In this document: positions 44,509 to 52,198 of the stretch, in pieces
Layout: the number at the start of each line of letters is the position of its first letter
Numbering within the stretch: position 1 is the first letter of the stretch
NCBI GenBank assembly: GCA_031629035.1
Contig: JAVLUG010000001.1
Coordinates: forward strand, 62,001-126,000
Origin: MVYY01 sp012517575
Lineage (GTDB): Bacteria; Bacteroidota; Bacteroidia; Bacteroidales; Paludibacteraceae
Direction: 5' to 3'
Length of the DNA stretch: 64,000 bases
Notes under the pieces: generated by a model
The model's database searches: none
What the model was told of the DNA's origin: nothing
The model's input: only the letters and a program-made list of their open reading frames with translations
Position numbers and translations under genes: made by a program

Positions 44509-47358
44509 TTAGAAAAAATTTGGTTTCCGCTTTCGGGCTTCTTCGAGGGAAAGTATTTCGGTTTTTTGTACTTGATTTTCACGAATTTCCTGATATTCTG
44601 TAGCAATCTCAGAAACAAAATGACTGCGTGTTTTTTCGTTCATCAATTGAGAAACAATGAAAGTATTGACGGAAGCATCTTTCACATAAACTACAGGTCC
44701 GTGATAATGTGGTGCAATTTTGACTGCCGTATGAACTTTCGAGGTTGTTGCTCCACCAATAAGCAAGGGAACGTTGAGACCAGCTTTTTCCATTTCTGCT
44801 GCAACGTTGCTCATCTCTTCAAGCGAAGGAGTGATCAGTCCGCTTAATCCGACCATATCTACCTTTTCGTTGAGCGCAGTTTGAATAATTTTATCGGAAG
44901 GCACCATGACCCCCAAATCAATAACGTCATAATTGTTGCAAGCCAGTACTACGGAAACAATATTTTTACCAATATCATGTACGTCGCCTTTTACGGTAGC
45001 AATAAGGAATTTTCCTGCCGAAGAAGCAGTTCCGGCAACTTTTTGTTTTTCTATCTCAGGCTGAAGAATGGTTACGGCTTTTTTCATGGTTCGTGCCGAC
45101 TTTACCACTTGAGGCAAAAACATTTTTCCTTCTCCAAATAGTTTCCCAACAATGTTCATTCCGTCCATCAACGGTTTTTCTATAATTTCCAGTGCTGTAT
45201 CGTAAAGTGTCAATGCTTCTGCCAAGTCAATATCAAGAAATTCATCAATTCCTTTTACAAGCGCATGTTCAAGACGTTTGCCAACCGGAAACGACCGCCA
45301 TTCATCTTTTTTGTCCGATTTTTTTTCGGAAACGGTATTTTTTATTTTTTCGGCGTATTCTATCAGTTGTTCTGTAGCATCTGCTCTTCGGTTGAAGATA
45401 ACATCTTCTACTTTTTTCAAAAGTTCCGGCTCAATTTCTTCATAAATGGGTAAAGCTCCCGCATTGACAATTCCCATATCCAATCCGGCTTTAATGGCAT
45501 GATAAAGAAAAACGGAATGCATGGCCTCACGAACCATATTGTTTCCTCTGAAAGAAAAAGACAAATTGCTAATTCCGCCACTGACTTTTGCATAAGGCAA
45601 ATGTTGTTTGATCCAGCGTATCGATTCCAGAAAATCCACAGCATAATTATTGTGTTCTTCTATTCCTGTGCCGATAGCCAATACATTTGGGTCGAAAATT
45701 ATATCTTGTGGAGGAAAACCTGCTTTTTCTGTTAGCAGGCGATAAGCTCGAGAACAAATTTCGATTCTACGGTTTAATGAATCGGCTTGCCCTTTTTCGT
45801 CAAAGGCCATTACAATGGCAGCAGCACCATAGGCTCTCACTTTTTTTGCTTTTTTCAGAAAATCTTCTTCTCCTTCCTTTAAGCTGATGGAATTGACAAT
45901 GCTTTTTCCCTGAATACATTTCAATCCGGCTTCAATCACTTCCCATTTTGACGAATCGATCATCAGGGGAACACGTGCAATTTCGGGTTCGGCAGTAATA
46001 TAATTCAGAAAAACAACCATTTCTTCTGCTGCATTCAGCATGGCGTCGTCCATGTTAATATCCAGCACTTGCGCACCATCTTCAACTTGTTTTCGAGCGA
46101 TGTGGAGGGCTTCTTCGTATTTTTTTTCGTTGATTAGCCTTAAAAACATCCGTGAACCGGCAACATTGCATCGTTCTCCAATATTCACAAACAAAGATTT
46201 TGAAGTCGATTCGATTGAAATGTCTGCATTTTCTCGATTTTTGTTCGTTGAAAATTCATCCTTTGCGGAAGTAGTGGACTCAGTGTTATTCATTTGTTTC
46301 CATTGGTCAATTTCAAGAGAAATAATTTCCAACAGTTCCAAACCGCTCAGTTCCAAGTTAACAGTTTTTCCTTTGGGTTTTCTGACAGTTGCATCAGCTA
46401 TCAGATCCTGATATTTGGCAATATGTTCCGGAGTTGTTCCGCAACAACCACCAATAATATTGACCAGACCTTCATCGATGTATTCTTTTACTTGCATTGC
46501 CATTCTGTCGGGCGTTTCATCGTATTCACCAAACTGATTCGGAAGTCCGGCATTGGGGTAGGCACTGACGAACCATGGCGCATGAGCGCTCATTTCCTGA
46601 AGATAAGGTTTCAGATCTTTTGCTCCGAAAGAGCAGTTTAACCCAATAGAAAGCAAAGGCGCATGTGCAACAGAAGCCATAAAAGCACGGACTGTCTGGC
46701 CGGAAAGTGTACGTCCGCTGGCATCGGCAATGGTAGCCGAAATCATTAATTCCACTTTTTTATTCAATTCCGACATGGCTTCTTGAGCGGCAAAAATGGC
46801 TGCTTTTGCATTTAATGTATCGAAAATAGTTTCTATCAGCAGCGCATCCACTCCGCCTTCTATCAAAGCCAGCATTTGTTCCTTGTAAGCCGCAACAAGT
46901 TGATCGAAAGTTATAGCACGTGAAGCCGGATGATTTACGTCGGAAGGTAAAGAAGCCGTTTTGTTGGTTGGTCCCACCGAACCGGCTACAAATCTTGGCT
47001 TTTCGGGGTTTTTTCGTGTGAATTCATCTGCTGCCTGTCTGGCTAAACGGGTCGCAGACAAATTAATTTCTCTTACAAATTCGCCCATTCCATAATCTTC
47101 CATTGAAATTCGCTGAGCATTGAAAGTGTTGGTTTCAATAATATCGGCACCTGCTTCTAAATATTGATTATGTATAGATCGGATAATATCGGGTTGGGTC
47201 AAAGAGAGTAAGTCGTTGTTTCCTTTCAGTTGCTTGTTCCATTGAAAAAAACGATCACCTCTGTATGCGGCTTCGTCGAGCCTGTATCGTTGAATCATGG
47301 TGCCCATGGCTCCATCGAGAATCAGAATGCGTTTTTCGAGAGCTGTTTTTAAATTCAT
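44509..47358 (-). CDS. metH: Cobalamin-dependent methionine synthase without activation domain
   Basis: A 949-residue enzyme that moves a methyl group from methyltetrahydrofolate to homocysteine via cobalamin. The homocysteine domain comes first (1 to about 325; zinc cysteines 242, 305 and 306 in NCSFG and GGCCGTTPEH), then the pterin domain (from about 385; FVNIGERCNVAGSRMF, DINMDDAML), the helical cap and the cobalamin domain (DVHDIGKNIVSVVLACNNY, histidine ligand about 790). It stops at EEARKRKPNFF, about where the SAM-dependent reactivation domain of E. coli MetH (1227 residues) would start. The following DNA does not encode that domain, so reactivation must be done by another protein. 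The linker between the first two domains has a Ser/Thr/Asn-rich insert. Confidence 0.95.
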   Translation of the reverse strand: MNLKTALEKRILILDGAMGTMIQRYRLDEAAYRGDRFFQWNKQLKGNNDLLSLTQPDIIRSIHNQYLEAGADIIETNTFNAQRISMEDYGMGEFVREINLSATRLARQAADEFTRKNPEKPRFVAGSVGPTNKTASLPSDVNHPASRAITFDQLVAAYKEQMLALIEGGVDALLIETIFDTLNAKAAIFAAQEAMSELNKKVELMISATIADASGRTLSGQTVRAFMASVAHAPLLSIGLNCSFGAKDLKPYLQEMSAHAPWFVSAYPNAGLPNQFGEYDETPDRMAMQVKEYIDEGLVNIIGGCCGTTPEHIAKYQDLIADATVRKPKGKTVNLELSGLELLEIISLEIDQWKQMNNTESTTSAKDEFSTNKNRENADISIESTSKSLFVNIGERCNVAGSRMFLRLINEKKYEEALHIARKQVEDGAQVLDINMDDAMLNAAEEMVVFLNYITAEPEIARVPLMIDSSKWEVIEAGLKCIQGKSIVNSISLKEGEEDFLKKAKKVRAYGAAAIVMAFDEKGQADSLNRRIEICSRAYRLLTEKAGFPPQDIIFDPNVLAIGTGIEEHNNYAVDFLESIRWIKQHLPYAKVSGGISNLSFSFRGNNMVREAMHSVFLYHAIKAGLDMGIVNAGALPIYEEIEPELLKKVEDVIFNRRADATEQLIEYAEKIKNTVSEKKSDKKDEWRSFPVGKRLEHALVKGIDEFLDIDLAEALTLYDTALEIIEKPLMDGMNIVGKLFGEGKMFLPQVVKSARTMKKAVTILQPEIEKQKVAGTASSAGKFLIATVKGDVHDIGKNIVSVVLACNNYDVIDLGVMVPSDKIIQTALNEKVDMVGLSGLITPSLEEMSNVAAEMEKAGLNVPLLIGGATTSKVHTAVKIAPHYHGPVVYVKDASVNTFIVSQLMNEKTRSHFVSEIATEYQEIRENQVQKTEILSLEEARKRKPNFF

Positions 47359-47413
47359 AGTCTTGTGAAAAATAGGCCGGAATTATTTAATTTGTCGGTT
47401 GTCATTATTTCCG

Positions 47414-47444
47414 CAAATTTAGTGATTCTGCGTCAATTCTCAAA
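47414..47444 (-). promoter_or_regulatory. Consensus promoter of metH
   Basis: On the minus strand TTTG at 47444-47441, a 19-base spacer and TAAATTTG at 47421-47414 match the Bacteroidetes consensus exactly. No cobalamin or SAM riboswitch is visible in the short leader. Confidence 0.78.
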
Positions 47445-47488
47445 AACAGCAACTTATCTTTAAAACGTCCTTTCTTCGTTTTTTACTC

Positions 47489-47519
47489 TTTCATTATTTT
47501 CAGATTTTCAATATCTTTG
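47489..47519 (+). promoter_or_regulatory. Probable promoter of gpmA
   Basis: TTTC at 47489-47492, a 19-base spacer and TATCTTTG at 47512-47519 match with one mismatch in the -33 box. Confidence 0.6.
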
Positions 47520-47563
47520 TCATCGGTAAAAAAGTGAAACACTAACTTCTTAATAAGTAGAAA

Positions 47564-48310
47564 ATGAAAAAATTAGTTTTAGTACGACATGGCGAAAGCG
47601 TTTGGAATAAGGAAAATCGCTTTACAGGTTGGACAGATGTTGATTTGTCCGAAAAAGGGATGCAGGAAGCAACCAAAGCAGGCAGACTGCTGAAGGAAAA
47701 AGGTTTCTTTTTTGATAAAGCCTACACTTCTTATTTGAAAAGGGCCATCAAAACCTTGAATATTATTCTCGATGTAATGGATTTGGATTGGATTCCGGTA
47801 GAAAAAAGCTGGCGTTTGAACGAAAAGCATTATGGTATGCTTCAGGGATTAAACAAAGCAGAAACAGCTGAAAAATACGGTGAAGAACAAGTTCAGATTT
47901 GGAGACGCAGCTATGATGTTCCGCCTGCTCCACTGGATATAAATGATCCTCGTTCTCCATTTTTGGATCCACGTTACAAAAATGTCGACAAAAAGGATTT
48001 GCCTCTTACAGAAGCGTTGAAGGATACCGTAGCACGTATTCTACCATATTGGGAAAATAATATTTTTCCAAGTTTGAAAGAAAAAAATGAAATTTTGGTT
48101 GTTGCTCACGGAAACAGCTTGAGAGGTATTGTAAAAGTGTTAAAAAATATTTCCGATGAAGATATAGTAGGGTTGAATCTCCCAACTGGCGTTCCCTATG
48201 TGTTTGAATTTGATGATAATTATCAGGTTGTGAACGATTATTTTCTGGGTGACCCTGAAGAAATCAAAAAATTGATGGAAGAAGTAGCCAATCAGGCCAA
48301 AAAGAAATAA
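47564..48310 (+). CDS. gpmA: 2,3-bisphosphoglycerate-dependent phosphoglycerate mutase
   Basis: A 248-residue glycolytic enzyme that interconverts 3- and 2-phosphoglycerate. The phosphohistidine motif is LVRHGESVWN (histidine 8), followed by FTGWTDVDLSEKG, the RLNEKHYGMLQGLNK substrate segment, the RRSYDVPPAPLD segment and the second histidine motif VVAHGNSLRGIVK. The length is that of the dPGM family. It is transcribed away from metH and ended by a terminator. Confidence 0.96.
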   Translation: MKKLVLVRHGESVWNKENRFTGWTDVDLSEKGMQEATKAGRLLKEKGFFFDKAYTSYLKRAIKTLNIILDVMDLDWIPVEKSWRLNEKHYGMLQGLNKAETAEKYGEEQVQIWRRSYDVPPAPLDINDPRSPFLDPRYKNVDKKDLPLTEALKDTVARILPYWENNIFPSLKEKNEILVVAHGNSLRGIVKVLKNISDEDIVGLNLPTGVPYVFEFDDNYQVVNDYFLGDPEEIKKLMEEVANQAKKK

Positions 48311-48338
48311 GAAGAATTATTCTCTTCTAAGCCATACT

Positions 48339-48369
48339 AAAGCAGTGCGATTACCGTACTGCTTTTTTT
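48339..48369 (+). terminator. Terminator of gpmA
   Basis: AAAGCAGTGCG pairs with CGTACTGCTTT (one G-T pair) over a 5-base loop, followed by a T-run. Confidence 0.88.
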
Positions 48370-48412
48370 AAATAAAAAAAATATATCTTTGCGGCATTAA
48401 CTTTACAATAAC

Positions 48413-49249
48413 ATGAAAAAACAAATTTTAATTTTACTTTTCTGCTGGGCTGGAGTATTTAGTCTATTAACTGCTCAGGATACTATTGTTTTTAAAAATG
48501 GCGAAACCAAAGCTTGCAAAATTACGCAAATAAAAACCGGCGAGCTGACCTGTAAAGATTTTTCGTATTTGGATGGTCCCGATTATGTGTACGAACTTAA
48601 GAAGATACAAGAAATTCATTTCTCAAACGGTGTGGTGCAAACTTATAATATACCTGATGTTTCGGAAATAAACGAAGAGGAAGAAAGTATTACAGTATCT
48701 CGCGGAAAGATTAGTAATTTTACTCAGGATTCATGGCCACCTCCCATCAAATTTAAAACTTACAAGGAAAAAGAAAATTACTATAAGGATGAATTATATT
48801 TTCCGAAATTCGGAGATCCTTATCATCCGTGGGTTGCAGGGTTGGCTTCTTATTTCATTCCTGGTTTGGGGCAAATGACTTCCGGAGAAATAGGTAGGGG
48901 TTTTGCTTTTATGGGTGGAGCTGCGGCGAGTTTATTTGTTTTAATGATTGGTTACATTGGTGTCATTGAGGGAATAGATAGTTATTATAATGACGATTAT
49001 TATACGTCGGAGAATAATCAAATTTTCCCCGTTTTAACTCTTGGCGGTTTTCTTAGTTATTTTGTAATCAATATCTGGTCGGCTGTAGATGCTTTTCACG
49101 TTGCAAAAATCAATAATTTGTATCAAAGAGATTTACATAGTCAGGAGCAGGTTAAATTGCAACTTTCGCCATATATTGATACGAACAAATTCGACTTTTC
49201 ACTGAACCATCAACATACGATGGGATTATCGTTGCAGATAAATTTTTAG
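48413..49249 (+). CDS. Exported membrane protein, DUF5683-like
   Basis: A 278-residue protein with a signal peptide (cleavage after LTAQD, about residue 22). Residues about 22-75 form a small beta domain (DTIVFKNGETKACKITQIK, then YELKKIQEIHFSNGVVQTYN) common at the start of Bacteroidetes exported proteins. A hydrophobic part at about 140-225 starts with PWVAGLASYFIPGLGQMTSGEIGRG, the DUF5683/TM2-like signature, and has three helices. The C-terminal 40 residues are polar and end LSLQINF. Its function is not known. A TATCTTTG -7-like box at 48384-48391 lies just upstream. Confidence 0.72.
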   Translation: MKKQILILLFCWAGVFSLLTAQDTIVFKNGETKACKITQIKTGELTCKDFSYLDGPDYVYELKKIQEIHFSNGVVQTYNIPDVSEINEEEESITVSRGKISNFTQDSWPPPIKFKTYKEKENYYKDELYFPKFGDPYHPWVAGLASYFIPGLGQMTSGEIGRGFAFMGGAAASLFVLMIGYIGVIEGIDSYYNDDYYTSENNQIFPVLTLGGFLSYFVINIWSAVDAFHVAKINNLYQRDLHSQEQVKLQLSPYIDTNKFDFSLNHQHTMGLSLQINF

Positions 49250-49366
49250 TATTCATTGATTTCTTTTTTTGCCTACAAGGATATGCTTGGACTGCAATAA
49301 ATTGATGGGAAAGAAAATTTTCCTCTTACAGATATTAAATAGTTTTGTAATTTTATTGATTTACAA

Positions 49367-49648
49367 ATGTTTACAGTTTTAGGTTGTATGTTGGTCGGCA
49401 TAATTGCCGGATTTATTTTAAGAAAAAAACAATTCAAAATAATTCAAAAGGTTTTGTTTGTTCTTATTTGGTTGCTGCTTTTTTTGTTGGGTGCAGAAAT
49501 TGGAAGTAATCCGACTGTTGTCCGTCAAACGGGGAAACTGGGCTTCGATGCATTGTTAATTGGAGTGGCGGGAACTTTGGGAAGCATTATTGCTGCCGGC
49601 TTGTTGTGGAAGTGGATAAAACCCGACAAATCAACCAATGAAAAGTAG
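49367..49648 (+). CDS. LysO-type exporter, N-terminal half
   Basis: A 93-residue membrane protein with three hydrophobic helices that corresponds to the first part of LysO (DUF340), a lysine exporter: VLGCMLVGIIAGFILRKK, then LLLFLLGAEIGSNPTVV and GVAGTLGSIIAAGLLW. In E. coli LysO (YbjE) is one protein of about 300 residues; here it is encoded as two genes that overlap by 11 bp, so both halves are made together. It probably exports lysine or toxic analogues. Confidence 0.85.
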   Translation: MFTVLGCMLVGIIAGFILRKKQFKIIQKVLFVLIWLLLFLLGAEIGSNPTVVRQTGKLGFDALLIGVAGTLGSIIAAGLLWKWIKPDKSTNEK

Positions 49649-50240
49649 CCTGATTATTTTGTCTTTCTTTGCAACGGGACTGCTTTTGGGCATTTTTCGG
49701 TTGTTGCCTGAAGTTTTCTTTAACGAAGAAATCAGTTTTTATGTGCTTTGTTGCTTGATGTTTACCGTTGGATTCAGTATCGGTCATCAAGGCAATCTTA
49801 TCCGGCAATTTCGACGCTTGAACCCGCGCATTGTCTTTTTACCTCTGTTTACCATTGCCGGAACATGGTTGGGGGCTCTGGCAGTTGTTTTTTTCATAAA
49901 TGATTTTTCTTTGTTTGATACTCTGGCAGCAAGCTCGGGATTTGGGTATTACTCACTTTCCGGTATTCTTATCACTCGTTATAAAGGTGTAGAGTTGGGT
50001 ACTATTGCTCTGATGTCGAACATAGTACGTGAAATTCTCACTTTGCTTTTTGCTCCTCTTATGGTGAAATATTTTGGAAAATTTTCTCCCATTTCTTCAG
50101 GTGGAGCTACTACTATGGATACCACTTTCCCTGTGATTGTTCAAACCGCCGGAAAAGATTACGCATTGGTTTCCATTTATCACGGATTTGTTATGGATTT
50201 TTCTGTCCCGTTTCTGGTTACTTTCTGGTGTAGCCTTTAA
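49638..50240 (+). CDS. LysO-type exporter, C-terminal half
   Basis: A 200-residue membrane protein, the second part of the LysO/DUF340 transporter. It has about five helices and the conserved blocks CLMFTVGFSIGHQGN, LAASSGFGYYSLSGILIT, GTIALMSNIVREILTLLFAP and SSGGATTMDTTFPVIV. The membrane-embedded acidic and polar residues of these blocks are where transport is thought to take place. Its ATG lies within the last codons of the N-terminal half. The two ORFs end 100 bp before the fumarase gene. Confidence 0.88.
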   Translation: MKSSLIILSFFATGLLLGIFRLLPEVFFNEEISFYVLCCLMFTVGFSIGHQGNLIRQFRRLNPRIVFLPLFTIAGTWLGALAVVFFINDFSLFDTLAASSGFGYYSLSGILITRYKGVELGTIALMSNIVREILTLLFAPLMVKYFGKFSPISSGGATTMDTTFPVIVQTAGKDYALVSIYHGFVMDFSVPFLVTFWCSL

Positions 50241-50269
50241 TCGAAAAAATTCTGATTTTTTCTCCTTTA

Positions 50270-50294
50270 TTACGGAAAAAATTCCGTAATTTTG
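50270..50294 (+). promoter_or_regulatory. Palindrome overlapping the fumarase promoter region
   Basis: TTACGGAA and TTCCGTAA form a perfect 8-bp inverted repeat around AAAA (50270-50289). Its right end overlaps a TAATTTTG -7 box (50287-50294). It could be an operator for the fumarase gene or a terminator for the upstream exporter. Confidence 0.5.
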
Positions 50295-50340
50295 CGGTGT
50301 TTTTCATTCTATAGCTAATTCAAAAATAATTATAACAACT

Positions 50341-51972
50341 ATGGCAAAAGAATTCAAATATCAGGAACTTTTTCAGCTGGGAGAAGACAAAACCGAGTAT
50401 TATTTGCTATCGAAAGATTTTGTTTCGACAACCGAGTTTGAAGGGAAAGAGATTTTAAAAGTTCAGCCGGAAGGTTTGACTTTACTTGCCCGCACTGCTT
50501 TTCGCGACTGTTCTTTTCTGCTTCGTCCCGAACATCAAAAACAAGTGGCAGCCATTCTGTCTGACCCCGAAGCCAGTGAAAACGATAAATATGTAGCCTT
50601 AACCATGCTTCGCAATGCCGAAATTTCTGCAAAAGGAATTCTTCCTTTTTGTCAGGATACCGGTACCGCAACGATTTTTGCCAAAAAAGGCAGTAACGTT
50701 TTCACCGATGGAACGGATGAAGAAGCTTTATCCAAAGGGGTTTATGAAACTTACACACAGGAAAATCTGCGGTATTCGCAAAATGCTCCGCTCACCATGT
50801 ACGACGAAGTAAATACGGGTACCAATCTTCCTGCTCAAATTGACATCATGGCCGGTCATGGCAACCAGTACGAATTTCTTTTTATCGCCAAAGGCGGTGG
50901 CTCGGCCAACAAATCATTTTTGTTTCAGGAGACGAAAGCGTTGTTGCAACCCGACACGTTGGAGAAATTTCTTACTGAAAAATTGAAATTATTAGGTACA
51001 TCGGCTTGTCCGCCATATCATATTGCTTTCGTTATTGGCGGAACGTCTGCCGATGCTTGCATGAAAACGGTTAAACTGGCTGCAGCCAAGTATTACGACG
51101 AATTGCCTACTACCGGAAATGAGTTGGGAAGAGCTTTCAGGGATGTGGAACTGGAAGAAAAAATTCTGAAGGCAGCTCAAAATTTAGGTATTGGTGCTCA
51201 ATTTGGAGGAAAATATTTTGCTCACGATGTGCGTATTATCCGGCTCCCGCGTCATGGGGCTTCCTGCTTTGTAGGCTTGGCAGTATCTTGCTCTGCCGAT
51301 CGCAACATTAAGGCAAAGATAAACAAGGATGGCATTTGGCTCGAAAAGCTGGAGGATAATCCCGGCAAATATATTCCGGAAGAATATCGCAATGCAGGTG
51401 AAGGAAATGCAGTGAAAATCGATTTGAACCGCCCGATGAACGAAATTTTGTCTACCTTGACGAAATATCCGGTTTCCACGCGACTTTCTCTTTCTGGGAC
51501 AATGGTAGTGGCCCGCGATATTGCACATGCGCGCATCAAAGAAATGCTGGATGCTGGGAAAGATTTGCCACAATACATGAAGGATCATCCGGTGTATTAT
51601 GCCGGCCCTGCCAAAACACCTAAAGGAATGCCTTCCGGTTCGTTTGGCCCTACTACGGCCGGTAGAATGGATTCTTATGTCGATTTGTTTCAGGAACATG
51701 GCGGCAGCATGGTAATGATAGCCAAAGGCAATCGCAGCCAACAAGTGGTGGATGCCTGCAAAAAGCATGGTGGATTTTATTTGGGTTCAATTGGTGGCCC
51801 GGCTGCTATTCTCGCTCAGAATTCCATAAAAAAGGTTGAATGTATCGATTTTCCCGAACTCGGAATGGAAGCTGTCTGGAAAATTGAAGTGGAAGATTTT
51901 CCCGCCTTTATTCTGATTGACGACAAGGGAAACGACTTTTTCAAACTGATTAAGCCAACCATGACTTGCTGA
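50341..51972 (+). CDS. Fumarate hydratase, class I (iron-sulfur)
   Basis: A 543-residue [4Fe-4S] enzyme interconverting fumarate and malate, used here probably in the reductive direction toward succinate and propionate. The first cluster cysteine is in LPFCQDTGTA (about residue 105); later blocks are TGTNLPAQIDIMAG, FIAKGGGSANKSFL, CPPYHIAFVIGGTSADACMKTVKLA, GMPSGSFGPTTAGRMDSY and GGFYLGSIGGPAA. The single-chain length of about 540 is typical of FumA/FumB. The class I enzyme is oxygen-sensitive, which agrees with an anaerobic lifestyle. It is a single-gene unit. Confidence 0.95.
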   Translation: MAKEFKYQELFQLGEDKTEYYLLSKDFVSTTEFEGKEILKVQPEGLTLLARTAFRDCSFLLRPEHQKQVAAILSDPEASENDKYVALTMLRNAEISAKGILPFCQDTGTATIFAKKGSNVFTDGTDEEALSKGVYETYTQENLRYSQNAPLTMYDEVNTGTNLPAQIDIMAGHGNQYEFLFIAKGGGSANKSFLFQETKALLQPDTLEKFLTEKLKLLGTSACPPYHIAFVIGGTSADACMKTVKLAAAKYYDELPTTGNELGRAFRDVELEEKILKAAQNLGIGAQFGGKYFAHDVRIIRLPRHGASCFVGLAVSCSADRNIKAKINKDGIWLEKLEDNPGKYIPEEYRNAGEGNAVKIDLNRPMNEILSTLTKYPVSTRLSLSGTMVVARDIAHARIKEMLDAGKDLPQYMKDHPVYYAGPAKTPKGMPSGSFGPTTAGRMDSYVDLFQEHGGSMVMIAKGNRSQQVVDACKKHGGFYLGSIGGPAAILAQNSIKKVECIDFPELGMEAVWKIEVEDFPAFILIDDKGNDFFKLIKPTMTC

Positions 51973-52008
51973 TTATTCCTGATTTTTTATGTCATTATTC
52001 TTTTTTTT

Positions 52009-52040
52009 ACGAAGGGCAGCTCGAAAAAGCTGTCCTTCGT
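52009..52040. other. Stem-loop downstream of the fumarase gene
   Basis: ACGAAGGGCAGCT pairs with AGCTGTCCTTCGT, with one G-T pair. No T-run follows on the plus strand, so it is terminator-like but unproven; a smaller GTAGA/TCTAC hairpin follows it. Confidence 0.5.
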
Positions 52041-52097
52041 TGTAGGGTAGAGATATTCTACACCTGATTGTTTGGGAGAAACAAAGATTATTTTGAG

Positions 52098-52137
52098 AAA
52101 AAAAATAACCGCCTCTCCTGAAAAAGAAAGGCGGTTA
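52098..52137 (-). terminator. Terminator of the beta-helix T9SS gene
   Basis: Read on the minus strand TAACCGCCT pairs with AGGCGGTTA over a 14-base loop and is followed by eight T's. It lies 62 bp after the stop codon. Confidence 0.88.
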
Positions 52138-52198
52138 AAAAATTATGATTCTTTTTTAGTCCCATTATCTATCGAACCAATGGGGAAAATCAAGGATA

